Program-made: the position numbers and the translations under genes | Shown here: positions 26,398 to 37,941 of the stretch, piece after piece | How the letters are laid out: each line of letters begins with the position of its first letter | Position numbering within the stretch: the first letter of the stretch is position 1 | Notes under the pieces: model-generated | Database searches by the model: none | What the model was told of the DNA's origin: nothing | What the model saw: the letters and a program-made list of their open reading frames with translations, nothing else | Origin: JBBIMP01 sp037444305 | Lineage (GTDB): Bacteria > Acidobacteriota > UBA6911 | Assembly: GCA_037444305.1 (NCBI GenBank) | Contig: JBBIMP010000040.1 | Coordinates: forward strand, 1 to 44,557 | Length of the DNA stretch: 44,557 bases | Direction of reading: 5' to 3'

Positions 26398-27939
26398 ATG
26401 AAGCCGATCCGTAGAATTGCCATCTGGGCTCTCACCGCGGCCCTGCCCTTCTGCGCATGGGCCGGCGCCGCGGCGGACGGGCAGCAGTCATCCGCCCCGA
26501 TCCGCGTCGCGGTGGCAACCTTCAGCCACGAAACCTGTACCTTCTGCCCCGAACCCACCGGGATCGCCGAGTGGGAATTCTACGGCCCCCCGATGAAGGG
26601 GGAAGAGGTCCTGCGGGCGGGATCCTACATCCGGGGCTTCGTCGACCGCGCGCGCGAATACGGCGGCGTGGATCTCGTGGGCATTTACTCGCCGCGCGAC
26701 GCCAAGGGCGGATCCTCCGGGAGCTGGATCACCCGCGAAGCCTTCGACAAGTACACCCACGGGATGGCAGAGCACCTCCGCGAGGTCGGCCGCGTCGACG
26801 GCGTATATCTCTCCCTGCACGGCGCCATGGCCGTAACCGGCATCCCCAGGCCGGAGGCCGAAATTGTCCGGCGCCTGCGCAAGGTCGTCGGGACGACGCC
26901 GATCTTCGTCACGCTCGATCTGCACGCAAACGAGGACCAAGAGCTGAGCGATGCCGCCGATGCCGTTTTCATCATCAAGCGCTACCCCCACTACGATTCC
27001 TACCTGATGGGGGAAACGGCCGCGCGGATCCTGATCCGCACCATCCGCGGGACGTACAAGCCAGTGATGGCCACGCGCAAGCCCAAGGTCATCACCCCGA
27101 GCGTCTACCAGGGGACCGGCACCTCCCCGGCCATGGAGATCATGGAGCGCGCGCGCATCTGGGAGGACAGCCGCAAGGATGTCTTCGTCTCCGTCGCATT
27201 CGGCTTCGCTTACGCCGACGTCCCCGACGTCGGCGCCACGGTTATGGTCGTCACCAACAACGACCGGAAGCTGGCGGACGAAATCGCCGACGACATGTCC
27301 GAGTTCATCTGGCTGAAGCGGGAGGAGTTCGCCGGAAAGGTCCTGCCCAAAACCCGGGAAGGGGTTGCGCTTGCCGTCGAGGCGGCGAAAGAGGGGAAGA
27401 AGCCCGTCGTGATCGCCGACCACAGCGATCGCACCGGAAACTCCACGCACATCCTCGAGGAATTGATCCGCCAGGGCGCGAAGAATTTCTGTATCACCAC
27501 GCTGGCCGACGAAAAAGCCATCGAGGAGATCAAATCGCGGGCCAAGGCGGGGGACAAGGTCAGCGTGAAGGTCGGCGGGTACATGGACGAGTTCGCCGGC
27601 AATCCGGTTCCGATCGAGGGCAAGCTCGAGTTTCTCGGCAGATTTGGCCGCTTCGAGCACGTGGCGGTGCTGCTGTTCGGCGACAACAACCGCGTCATCC
27701 TCACCCCGCTGCTGCACCAGGTCACCGACACGCGGATCTTCGCGCCGCTGGGCATCAAGCTGGAGGAGCTGGACATCATCATCCTGAAGTCGAGGGTGCA
27801 CTTCCGGCGCGGCTACGCCGAGAACAATTTCGCGGGAGCGATATTCGAGGTGGATGCGCCGGGGCTCGGGCCGGCCGACCTGACCACTGTCCCCTACAAG
27901 AACATCCCGAAGGACCTGTATCCGCTGAATCGGAAATGA
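26398..27939 (+). CDS. Exported M81 (MlrC-like) metallopeptidase
   Basis: The 513-residue protein matches the M81/MlrC family, named for the zinc enzyme that finishes microcystin breakdown. Conserved parts are ATFSHETCTF, YLSLHGAMAV, VTLDLHANED and IADHSDRTGNS; the His, Asp and Glu residues in them are the likely zinc ligands. The C-terminal half holds the MlrC_C domain. The start at 26398 follows GGAGG by eight bases and gives a signal peptide (IAIWALTAALPFCAWAGAAA), so the enzyme is exported. Most members I know are cytoplasmic, so this is a notable variant. Cyclic or modified peptides are possible substrates; microcystin itself cannot be concluded from family membership. Confidence 0.9.
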   Translation: MKPIRRIAIWALTAALPFCAWAGAAADGQQSSAPIRVAVATFSHETCTFCPEPTGIAEWEFYGPPMKGEEVLRAGSYIRGFVDRAREYGGVDLVGIYSPRDAKGGSSGSWITREAFDKYTHGMAEHLREVGRVDGVYLSLHGAMAVTGIPRPEAEIVRRLRKVVGTTPIFVTLDLHANEDQELSDAADAVFIIKRYPHYDSYLMGETAARILIRTIRGTYKPVMATRKPKVITPSVYQGTGTSPAMEIMERARIWEDSRKDVFVSVAFGFAYADVPDVGATVMVVTNNDRKLADEIADDMSEFIWLKREEFAGKVLPKTREGVALAVEAAKEGKKPVVIADHSDRTGNSTHILEELIRQGAKNFCITTLADEKAIEEIKSRAKAGDKVSVKVGGYMDEFAGNPVPIEGKLEFLGRFGRFEHVAVLLFGDNNRVILTPLLHQVTDTRIFAPLGIKLEELDIIILKSRVHFRRGYAENNFAGAIFEVDAPGLGPADLTTVPYKNIPKDLYPLNRK

Positions 27940-27975
27940 ACGGCGCGCCGCCGCCAAGATTGCGGCGCCCCGCCG

Positions 27976-29292
27976 CTACGGCGCCGGGGCCGCCTCGTTG
28001 CGCTGCCGACCGGCCCGGGTCAGGTAAACCAGCTCGACCACAAGGGCTGCCGTCAGCGCCAGCATGGCCGTCGGCGTGCCGGGAGTCTGCAGAATCACCC
28101 CGGCTCCGACCAGGGCGCCGGTTACCAGGAGATTCAAGCCCATGCCCCAGTAGATCACCCTCGTCCGACGGGTCACCATCAGCAGGCCCCGCTGCCAGCT
28201 GTGCAGCGCGCTGAGGAACGGAAGCGCCAGGGCCAGCACGAGGCCGGGCGCCACGTAGCCCGCCAGCTCCTCCGGCAGCCCCGCGACGCGTCCGAGATAA
28301 AGGTCGCGCAGGGGTGTCAGGGCCAGCAGCGCCATTCCCGCAGAAGAAACGATTCCCACCCGAAGGCAGAATTTTCGGACCGCTTCCTGCAGCCGCCGCC
28401 TGCGGACCAGGGCGATCACCGCCTCCGGCAGGGCGTAGGCCGGGCTGCGGAAGATGAACTGGATGCCCCAGATTACGGCCAGGGCCGCGAGGTTCTCCTC
28501 CGCATGCGGCATGCGGGCCAGTCCCGCGCCGATCAGGGGCAGAGCCATGAGCATCAGGAGCGAGGTGGCGGCCAGCGGCGCGTGGTAGCGCACGATGTCG
28601 GCCATGCCGAGCCGCTCCTCGTCTTCGCACGACTCGCCCGAGACGATCCGGCGCACCGTCGGGCGCGAAACGCACACCGCGAACAAAGCCTCCACGATCA
28701 CGCCCGCCATCAGCGCCGTGGCACCGATCGACACACCGGCCAGGCGCGTGAACAGGGCCAGAGAAATGCCCGTGCCCGCCGATGAGACCAGGCGCAGGAC
28801 GGTCCCATAGCCGACCCAGCGCGTCTCGCCGTTGCGGATCAGGACGCCCTGCAGGAAACGGCGCACGCCGATCGCGGCCGTCCACAGCGTCATGATCTGC
28901 ATCCCCGGACGGACCGCGACGGCAATTTCCTCCGGCAGGCCCATCGCGCCCCGCACGATGAGGTCGAACAGCGGGGTGAAGGCGGCCAGGAATGCCACGA
29001 CCGTGCCGAGGACGTTCAGCGCGACCATGAAGCGGAAGAGAACCCGGTAATTGTGCGCGTTGGTTGCCAGCGCCGTGCTCGTAGCCAGGAGCATGATGAC
29101 GGGGCTTTCGATGGCGATTTCGAGGCTCATCACGATTCCGAATGCCGCCAGCTGCGTCTGCATGTCCGGCAGCCGCGCGATCGCCGCCTGCAGGATCGGC
29201 GCCTCGGCGCTCATCAATAGCCAGCTGGCGGCCAGGGGGAGCCAGAAGAAGAGGATCTGTCTTTGGGTGAAGACGTCGGCCGGAAGCGCCAA
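27976..29292 (-). CDS. MATE/ANKH-like polytopic transporter
   Basis: The 438-residue protein has about twelve predicted membrane helices in two similar halves, the layout of the MOP flippase superfamily. The N-terminal stretch LFFWLPLAASWLLMSAEAPILQ and the repeated block LPEEIAVAVRPGMQIMTLW / LPEELAGYVAPGLVLALALP support two homologous halves. It looks closer to progressive-ankylosis (ANKH)-like members than to classic drug/sodium NorM pumps. The only good start is TTG at 29292, preceded by GGGGGA. The stop is 36 bases from the convergent M81 gene. The substrate is unknown; lipid, polysaccharide precursor or small-molecule export are all possible. Confidence 0.78.
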   Translation of the reverse strand: MALPADVFTQRQILFFWLPLAASWLLMSAEAPILQAAIARLPDMQTQLAAFGIVMSLEIAIESPVIMLLATSTALATNAHNYRVLFRFMVALNVLGTVVAFLAAFTPLFDLIVRGAMGLPEEIAVAVRPGMQIMTLWTAAIGVRRFLQGVLIRNGETRWVGYGTVLRLVSSAGTGISLALFTRLAGVSIGATALMAGVIVEALFAVCVSRPTVRRIVSGESCEDEERLGMADIVRYHAPLAATSLLMLMALPLIGAGLARMPHAEENLAALAVIWGIQFIFRSPAYALPEAVIALVRRRRLQEAVRKFCLRVGIVSSAGMALLALTPLRDLYLGRVAGLPEELAGYVAPGLVLALALPFLSALHSWQRGLLMVTRRTRVIYWGMGLNLLVTGALVGAGVILQTPGTPTAMLALTAALVVELVYLTRAGRQRNEAAPAP

Positions 29293-29579
29293 GGGAATCC
29301 CCCAGGGAAAGCGAGAAGATTGTCACACTTCGGGGCGCCCGCCAACACGCTTTTTCGCGGGGGGGGGCTGGTCTTCAACTCCCAGACCGGGCAGTGGGGT
29401 ACCCAGCACGACCTGACCAAGGACGTGGCTGCCGTACCCATGATCGGGGAGAAAATCGCGGACGCGGTGGCAAGCAGCCCGCCGAGCGGCGCCTGCGCCG
29501 CATCGTGCAGCCGCAGGTCCGCAAAGAAAAGCTCCCACCCTTCGAGCTCCAGCTTCACATCGAATCCCGGTCTGTCCAT
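29214..29579 (-). CDS. Possible small hypothetical gene, doubtful
   Basis: This 121-codon frame has a good ribosome site (GAGGGGG six bases before ATG 29579) and a plausible N-terminus (GFDVKLELEGWELFFADLRL, then a hydrophobic LLATASAIFSPI). Its last 80 bases overlap the start of the transporter gene, the C-terminal half looks random, and a run of nine G (29359-29367 on +) lies inside it, so it could be the broken start of a once longer gene. Apart from this frame, the 29293-29809 interval holds only the probable gcvH promoter. Confidence 0.3.
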   Translation of the reverse strand: MDRPGFDVKLELEGWELFFADLRLHDAAQAPLGGLLATASAIFSPIMGTAATSLVRSCWVPHCPVWELKTSPPPRKSVLAGAPKCDNLLAFPGGFPWRFRPTSSPKDRSSSSGSPWPPAGY

Positions 29580-29702
29580 TCCATTCCCCCTCTGCCTTCT
29601 CCCCGATGCCGCGTCGCGGAATTCTTCCGGATTGCGGCAGATTTTTTAAGCTCAATACCTGTAAGTTGTTTATTTAAAACGGTTTTATCGTCTACATTGA
29701 CC

Positions 29703-29731
29703 TTGACTGGACTCCGCCGGGGTGTTAGTCT
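29703..29731 (+). promoter_or_regulatory. Candidate sigma-70-type promoter of gcvH
   Basis: TTGACT at 29703 and TAGTCT at 29726 are separated by 17 bases, about 80 bases before the gcvH start and at the end of an AT-rich patch. A second -35-like TTGACC overlaps at 29697. I found no glycine riboswitch between it and gcvH. Confidence 0.35.
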
Positions 29732-29809
29732 CCAAGAGTTTCAGCAAGTACGACGTGGCCTTATAATCAGGATTCGCCAGACCGGCGCAAGCCGCGCGGA
29801 GGTTGAGCA

Positions 29810-30199
29810 ATGTACCCGAAGGAAAACCTGTACACGAAGGATCACGAGTGGATCCGGGTGAACGAAGACATCGGCGTCATCGGCGTCACCGATTACGCCC
29901 AGAACGAGCTGGGGGACATCGTTTTCGTGGAACTGCCCGAGGTGGGGGACCGCTTCGAGGCCAACGAACCGTTCGGCTCCGTGGAATCGGTCAAAGCGGT
30001 GTCGGAGGTCTTTTCTCCGGTGGCGGGCGAAGTGGTCGAGGTCAACACCGCGCTGGCCGACTCGCCCGAACTACTGAACGAATCGCCTCACGAGAAGGGC
30101 TGGCTGATCAAGCTCCGGGTGAGCAACGTCGACGATCTGAAGAACACGCTCTCCGCCGAAGAGTACCAGGAGTACGTCGAAGAGCAGGCGGGCAACTGA
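29810..30199 (+). CDS. gcvH: Glycine cleavage system H protein
   Basis: The 129-residue lipoyl carrier shuttles the aminomethyl group of glycine between GcvP, GcvT and the lipoamide dehydrogenase. The lipoylated Lys62 lies in GSVESVKAVSEV, and the surrounding ELPEVGDRFE, FSPVAGEVVEVN and ESPHEKGWLIKL blocks are the family pattern. Length is normal. The gene is monocistronic here and converges on gcvP with a near-perfect palindrome between them. No gcvT is in the window. Confidence 0.97.
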   Translation: MYPKENLYTKDHEWIRVNEDIGVIGVTDYAQNELGDIVFVELPEVGDRFEANEPFGSVESVKAVSEVFSPVAGEVVEVNTALADSPELLNESPHEKGWLIKLRVSNVDDLKNTLSAEEYQEYVEEQAGN

Positions 30200-30213
30200 A
30201 ACCGGAAGCGCGG

Positions 30214-30247
30214 GACCGGGCCGCCGGCACGTGCCGGCAGCCCGGTC
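30214..30247. terminator. Near-perfect 34-base palindrome between gcvH and gcvP
   Basis: Bases 30214-30230 pair with 30231-30247 with a single mismatch and essentially no loop. It lies 15 bases after the gcvH stop and 11 bases after the gcvP stop, so it is probably a shared bidirectional terminator. It has a pyrimidine-rich flank but no long T run. Confidence 0.7.
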
Positions 30248-30257
30248 GCTCTCCCTC

Positions 30258-33176
<2,919 letters not shown>

Positions 33177-33386
33177 AAACCTCATCCCACAATAAAAAGA
33201 ACGGTCCGTGCAGGCCGTTCGCGAACTGCGGAGCTGCCCCGCAGCCCCGCAGAATGACAGGTAACTTTTACCACTCTTCCGCCCCCCCGTGTAGGTTTTT
33301 GTGTCACGTCCGTCAAGGCCTTTCCGAGATTTTCGCGGTTCCCGGGAAACATACCTTGAGCACGGCGGCAATGCCTCGGAGGGAGA

Positions 33387-33776
33387 ATGCACCTACCCCT
33401 GCCCGACCACACCAATCAGACAGCGCAAAAGGTCGTGGACGCCGCTTTCGCAATTCACAAGGCGCTGGGCCCCGGATTGCTGGAAAACGTATACGGCGTC
33501 TGCCTCGCCGTGGAGCTGGCGAAGCGGGAACTCAGATTCGAGACGCAGGTTGCTCTGCCCGTGGTTTATGACGGCGCCCGCCTGAAGGCCGGATTCCGCC
33601 TCGACTTCCTGGTGGAGAACGCTGTTGTTCTGGAACTGAAGGCCGTAGAGGTTCTTCTCCCGTTGCACCGGGCCCAGCTGTTGACTTATCTCAAGCTCTC
33701 GGGGCATCGGCTGGGGCTGCTCATCAATTTCAACGTCCGGCTCATAAGGGACGGCATCCAAAGGCTGATTCTTTAA
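33387..33776 (+). CDS. GxxExxY family protein
   Basis: The 129-residue protein shows the family motif in GPGLLENVYGVCLAVEL and a PDDEXK-nuclease-like core (RLDFLVENAVVLELKAVEVL: Asp, then Glu-x-Lys after a hydrophobic strand), then LLTYLKLSGHRLGLLINFNV. It has the full length of the family. Members are widespread, often near repeats, and their function is unproven; a nuclease-like role is suggested by fold only. The start ATG 33387 lies after a GGAGGGA site. It is followed within 10 bases by the large intergenic palindrome at 33783-33873, a common setting for this family. Confidence 0.88.
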   Translation: MHLPLPDHTNQTAQKVVDAAFAIHKALGPGLLENVYGVCLAVELAKRELRFETQVALPVVYDGARLKAGFRLDFLVENAVVLELKAVEVLLPLHRAQLLTYLKLSGHRLGLLINFNVRLIRDGIQRLIL

Positions 33777-33782
33777 AAGCCT

Positions 33783-33873
33783 TCACCACCAAGGCACAAA
33801 GACACAAAGCAGCACGAAGAGGGAAATAATATATATATTTGTGCTGCTTTGTGTCTTTGTGTCTTCGTGGTGA
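33783..33873. repeat. Long CACAAAG-type palindromic repeat
   Basis: Bases 33795-33815 pair perfectly (21 bp) with 33841-33861 around a 25-base AT-rich loop containing ATATATAT, and 33783-33789 pair with 33867-33873 as an outer 7-bp stem. It lies between the GxxExxY gene and corA and would form a strong hairpin, possibly a terminator. Degenerate relatives occur near 20003, 36900 and 37985. Confidence 0.85.
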
Positions 33874-33904
33874 AAAGGTTAGAATCCTGTATTCACGCCG
33901 GGAC

Positions 33905-35056
33905 ATGATGAGCAGACGGAGCAGGCGCAGAAAGTCGCAGGGATTCACACGCCGCACCCGCCCGGGCGCCGCCCCGGGTACGCTCGTCCACGACCCGCTC
34001 GCCCCGCGCCCGGCGATCCACGTCATCGCCTATGGCACCGACCAGGCCGTCGAGCGCAACATCGAGGATGTCGACGCCATCCGCCCGCTGCTGGAACGCT
34101 GGCCGGTCACCTGGATCAACATCGACGGCCTGGGCGACGCGGCCGTCATCCGCCGGCTGGGGAGGCTGTTCCAGCTCCACAAGCTCGCCCTGGAGGACGT
34201 CATAAACGTCCACCAGCGGGCCAAAGTCGAGCAGTACGAAAACTGCACCTTCATCGTGGCGCGCGCCGCCTACGAGAAATCCAGGCTCGAGACCGAGCAG
34301 GTCAGCCTGTTCCTCGGCGCCAACTTCGTGCTGACGTTCCAGGAGCGCGCAGGGGACAGCTTCGACGCGGTGCGCGAGCGCATCCGCAAGGCCGGCGGCC
34401 GGATCCGCTCGGCCGGACCGGACTACCTCGCCTACGCCCTGCTGGACGCCATCATCGACGGCTACTATCCGGTCCTGGAGGCCTATGGGGAGAAGCTGGA
34501 GGACCTGGAGGACGAGGTCCTGCTGCACCCCGCGGAAGAGCTGATCCACCGGATCCACCAGGCCCGGCGCGACCTGCTGTGGCTGCGCCGCGCCGCCTGG
34601 CCGCTGCGCGAAGCGGTGAATTCCCTGCACCGCGACCCGTCGCCGCTCGTCGCGGACGAGACCCGGGTCTACCTGCGCGACTGCTACGACCACACGATCC
34701 AGATCATCGACCTGCTGGAGAACTACCGGGAACTGGCCGCCGGCCTGCTGGAAGTCTACCTCTCCAGCATGAGCAACCGGCTGAACGAGATCATGAAGGT
34801 GCTGACGATCTTTGCGGCGATCTTCATACCGCTGGGTTTCATCGCCGCACTCTACGGCATGAACTTCGATCCGGGGGTTTCACCTTGGAATATGCCGGAG
34901 TTGAGATGGGCGTGGGGTTATCCCTTTGCACTGGGATTGATGGCGGCGGTTGCGGGAGGAATGCTGATGTTCTTCGCGAAAAAAGGCTGGTTGCCCGGCC
35001 GGGCCCGCAGCCGCGCGCGGCGCAGGCAGCCGACAGAAAAAACCGCCGTCGACTGA
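33905..35056 (+). CDS. corA: CorA-type magnesium/cobalt transporter
   Basis: The 383-residue protein is a CorA pentameric channel for Mg2+, Co2+ or Ni2+. Its large cytoplasmic N-terminal domain includes WINIDGLGDA and LEDVINVHQRAKVEQY, a long stalk helix follows, and the first membrane helix (LTIFAAIFIPLGFIAAL) ends in the selectivity motif YGMNF (GMN at 318-320). A second helix (ALGLMAAVAGGMLMFF) and a basic tail (RARSRARRRQ) finish the protein. The start is ATG 33905 or 33908. The gene follows the long palindrome and converges on fhs 32 bases away. Confidence 0.94.
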   Translation: MMSRRSRRRKSQGFTRRTRPGAAPGTLVHDPLAPRPAIHVIAYGTDQAVERNIEDVDAIRPLLERWPVTWINIDGLGDAAVIRRLGRLFQLHKLALEDVINVHQRAKVEQYENCTFIVARAAYEKSRLETEQVSLFLGANFVLTFQERAGDSFDAVRERIRKAGGRIRSAGPDYLAYALLDAIIDGYYPVLEAYGEKLEDLEDEVLLHPAEELIHRIHQARRDLLWLRRAAWPLREAVNSLHRDPSPLVADETRVYLRDCYDHTIQIIDLLENYRELAAGLLEVYLSSMSNRLNEIMKVLTIFAAIFIPLGFIAALYGMNFDPGVSPWNMPELRWAWGYPFALGLMAAVAGGMLMFFAKKGWLPGRARSRARRRQPTEKTAVD

Positions 35057-35088
35057 CCTGCGGTTCCGCGCGCGGCTGGAATCTCCTA

Positions 35089-36861
35089 TCAGAATAGTCC
35101 CATCACCTTGCCGGTTTCCACATCCACGTCCACCCTGCGGTAGGCGGGATCGGAGCTGGTCCCCGGCATGAGGCTGATCGTCCCCGTCATCGGGCAGAGG
35201 AACTTGGCGCCCGCAAACACCAGGACGTCGCGCACCGGCAGAACCCAGCCCTTGGGCACGCCTTTGCGCGTCGGGTCGTGGCTGAGGCTGAGGTGCGTCT
35301 TGACCATCATGGTCATGAAGTCCTTCATCTTGGGGTCGGCCTCGAAGCGCTTGGCCTTGGCCTCGGCTTCCGGCGTCCACGAGACGCCGTCGGCCCCGTA
35401 GACCTCCTTGGCGATCAGTTCCACGCGCTGCCGCAGCGGGGTCTCGATCGGGTAGAGGAACTTGAAGTCGACCTTGTCTTTGCAGGCTTCCATGACCACG
35501 TCGGCCATCTCCAGCGCGCCGTCGCCGCCCTTGAGCCAGTGCTCCGAGACCGCCGCCCGCGCGCCCGCCTGCTCGGCGGCCTTGCGCACGATGGCGATCT
35601 CGTCCTTGGTGTCGGTGTGGAAGGCGTTGATGCAGACGACCGGGTTGATCCCGGACTTCTTGATCACCCCGATGAGGTGGATCATGTTGGCCACGCCGTT
35701 TTCGACCAGCTTGAGGTTTTCCTTCGTATACTCCTCGGGGAGCGGCCGTCCCGGCACCACCGTCGGCCCGCCGCCGTGCATCTTGAGGGCGCGGATGGTG
35801 GACACGAGCACGGAGACGTGGGGCTTCAGCCCGCTCAGGCGCGACTTCACGTTCCAGAACTTCTCGAAGCCGATGTCGGCGGCGAAGCCGCTCTCGGTGA
35901 TGTGGTAGTCGAACATCTTCAGGCCGAGGCGGTCGCCGATGATCGAGGACTGGCCGACGGCGATGTTGGCGAACGGGCCGGCGTGCACGAGAACCGGCTG
36001 GTACTCGACCGAGGACATCAGCGTGGGGTTGATGGTGTTGCGCATCCAGGCGCACATGGCGCCCGCCACGTCGAGGTCGGAGGTGGTCACCGGGTCGCCC
36101 TTCTTGTCGTAGGCCACGACGATGTTCCCGAGCCTCTCACGGAGATCCTTGAGATCCCTGACAATGGACAGGATGGCCATGAGTTCGGAACTGACAGCGA
36201 TCCCGAACCTGGAGGACATGGTGAAGCCGTCCATCTTCCCGCCGATGCCGATGATGATGTTGCGCAGCGCCTGGGCGCAGAAGTCTATGATCCAGCCCAT
36301 CTCAATGTTGGTGGGGTCGACGTCCAGCCGGCGCAGGCCGCGCTTCTTCAGCTCGGCGTCGTCGTAGTTGCGCTCGTGCTGCATCCGGGAGGTGAGCGCG
36401 ACCATCGCGAGGTTGTGCGCATTCATGATGTCGTTGATGTCTCCGGTGAGGCCGAGCGAGAACTCGGTCATGGGGATGAGCAGGGCCTTCCCGCCCCCGG
36501 CCGCGGTCCCTTTGACGTTCATGGTGGGCCCGCCGGAAGGCTGCCGGAGGCAGCCGCCCACGTTCTGCTTCCGTTTGCCCAGGCCTTCGATCAGCCCGAG
36601 GCTGGTGGTGGACTTGCCCTCGCCCAGAGGCGTCGGCGTGATGGCGGTGACTTCGACGAATTTTCCATCCGGCTTGTTCTTGAGCCGGTCGATGACCTTC
36701 ATGAAATCCAGCTTGCACAGCTTGCCCATGGGGATGATCTCATCCTTCTGGAGACCCAGTTTCTCCCGCCACTGATCGGGCGTGGGCATGTGTTCTTCGG
36801 CGATCTCGGCAATCTGCCAGTCGGCCAGTTTTCTGGGATCGGCTTCCGCATACTTGGACAT
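35089..36861 (-). CDS. fhs: Formate-tetrahydrofolate ligase
   Basis: The 590-residue enzyme joins formate to tetrahydrofolate using ATP, giving 10-formyl-THF. The P-loop TPTPLGEGKST lies near 75-85, and GGCLRQPSGGPTMNVKGTAAGGG and FSLGLTGDINDIMNAHNL are typical of the family; length is near the usual 555-590, slightly long at the N-terminus. ATG 36861 has GGGAGG five bases upstream. It is cytoplasmic. With GcvP and GcvH nearby it suggests active exchange among formate, glycine and the C1 pool; anaerobic acetogenic use cannot be concluded from one gene. Confidence 0.96.
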   Translation of the reverse strand: MSKYAEADPRKLADWQIAEIAEEHMPTPDQWREKLGLQKDEIIPMGKLCKLDFMKVIDRLKNKPDGKFVEVTAITPTPLGEGKSTTSLGLIEGLGKRKQNVGGCLRQPSGGPTMNVKGTAAGGGKALLIPMTEFSLGLTGDINDIMNAHNLAMVALTSRMQHERNYDDAELKKRGLRRLDVDPTNIEMGWIIDFCAQALRNIIIGIGGKMDGFTMSSRFGIAVSSELMAILSIVRDLKDLRERLGNIVVAYDKKGDPVTTSDLDVAGAMCAWMRNTINPTLMSSVEYQPVLVHAGPFANIAVGQSSIIGDRLGLKMFDYHITESGFAADIGFEKFWNVKSRLSGLKPHVSVLVSTIRALKMHGGGPTVVPGRPLPEEYTKENLKLVENGVANMIHLIGVIKKSGINPVVCINAFHTDTKDEIAIVRKAAEQAGARAAVSEHWLKGGDGALEMADVVMEACKDKVDFKFLYPIETPLRQRVELIAKEVYGADGVSWTPEAEAKAKRFEADPKMKDFMTMMVKTHLSLSHDPTRKGVPKGWVLPVRDVLVFAGAKFLCPMTGTISLMPGTSSDPAYRRVDVDVETGKVMGLF

Positions 36862-37020
36862 GTTTCCTCCCGCTTTCTAGAGAAGATTTTTGCGACAACA
36901 AATACAAAGCCACTGAGGCAAAAGACACTGGATTCTATCCCGCGTTACGGGCGAATTCCACAATTCTCGGCGGCCGCAAGAGGTTTTTCGCAGCCGGTCC
37001 GGTGACAAACTGCAGTTATA

Positions 37021-37111
37021 CGGAGTATCACAGAGAAGCACCGAGGTCCACGGAGGATTTCGGTGTCCTGCTCCGTGTTACTCCGCGCTTCTCCGTGCCT
37101 CTCCGTGGAAC
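37021..37111. repeat. Inverted CACGGAG-type repeat overlapping the plsC 3' end
   Basis: The left arm (CGGAGTATCACAGAGAAGCA and on) and the right arm (CTCCGTGTTACTCCGCGCTT and on) are imperfect inverted copies of the repeat seen at 12401-12432. The right arm includes the last codons and stop of the acyltransferase gene at 37078. Confidence 0.75.
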
Positions 37112-37941
37112 GCTTTTGCATCGGCGCGCAGCCGCGCGTAGTCGGGCGAGCCGTTCCGGCCGTAAATCCACCGGAAAGCCCGGTCCTCGCACTCCTCGTC
37201 CGGGCGCCGCCTGGCCCGCATCTCGGCGAGATTCCGGCTCATGATCTCGAACACGTCCTCCATCAGCCGGTGCTTGTCGGAGCGCTTGTAGCCCGACAGG
37301 TCGATCGGTTCGCCGATCCTGATCCTTATGACCGTCCCCGGATTCACCTGCAGCGTCTTGGGCATGATCACCCGGCAGCTGCCGTCGAGCGAGATCGGGA
37401 CCAGCGGCACCCCGGTCCTGAGCGCAAGCGCGAAGGCGCCGCTGTGGAACCGGCTCAGGTCTCCCGTGAAGCTGCGCGTCCCCTCGGGGAAGGCGATCGC
37501 GTTTACCCCGCCGCGGATGACCTCCGCCGCTTCCACGATGCTCCTGGCCGCCTCGCGCGGGTTCTCGCGGTCGATGGCGATGTAGCCCGAGCGCCGCATG
37601 TGCCACCCCATAAACGGCACCCGGAAGAGCGACTTCTTGGCCACCCAGCGGAACTGTATCGGGAGGTTCGCCGACAGCGACAGGATGTCGTGCAGCCCGC
37701 TGTGGTTCGCCACGTATACCTGGGGGCGTGTCCGGTCGACGTTCTCCATCCCCTCGATCTCCACCCGCGCCCGGCTGAGCCACAGGTTGTCGCGTGACCA
37801 CCGGCGCATGCAGGTGTGCTGCAGCCTGCCGCTCCCGGAGACCAGGCCGGCCAGCACCGAGACGGTCGCCCAGAAGGCGGTGCTCAGCCCGCACATCGTC
37901 CAGCACCAGACAGTGAACAGCTTCGCCTTGAACCGCTGCAT
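37078..37941 (-). CDS. PlsC-type 1-acyl-glycerol-3-phosphate acyltransferase
   Basis: The 287-residue membrane-bound acyltransferase has an N-terminal helix (VWCWTMCGLSTAFWATVSVL), the catalytic HX4D motif in NHSGLHDIL and the FPEGTRSFTG block that binds the glycerol phosphate, plus the strand VPLVPISLDGSCRV between them. It would add the second acyl chain in phospholipid synthesis or remodel lysolipids. ATG 37941 follows CAGGGGC. The final codons (HGEARRSAE) come from the CACGGAG-type repeat, so the native C-terminus has probably been replaced. It is divergent from the TonB-dependent receptor. Confidence 0.9.
   Translation of the reverse strand: MQRFKAKLFTVWCWTMCGLSTAFWATVSVLAGLVSGSGRLQHTCMRRWSRDNLWLSRARVEIEGMENVDRTRPQVYVANHSGLHDILSLSANLPIQFRWVAKKSLFRVPFMGWHMRRSGYIAIDRENPREAARSIVEAAEVIRGGVNAIAFPEGTRSFTGDLSRFHSGAFALALRTGVPLVPISLDGSCRVIMPKTLQVNPGTVIRIRIGEPIDLSGYKRSDKHRLMEDVFEIMSRNLAEMRARRRPDEECEDRAFRWIYGRNGSPDYARLRADAKAFHGEARRSAE

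Noticed and set aside
29732..29809. Glycine riboswitch before gcvH
   Set aside because: The leader is only about 80 bases and shows none of the conserved aptamer segments.
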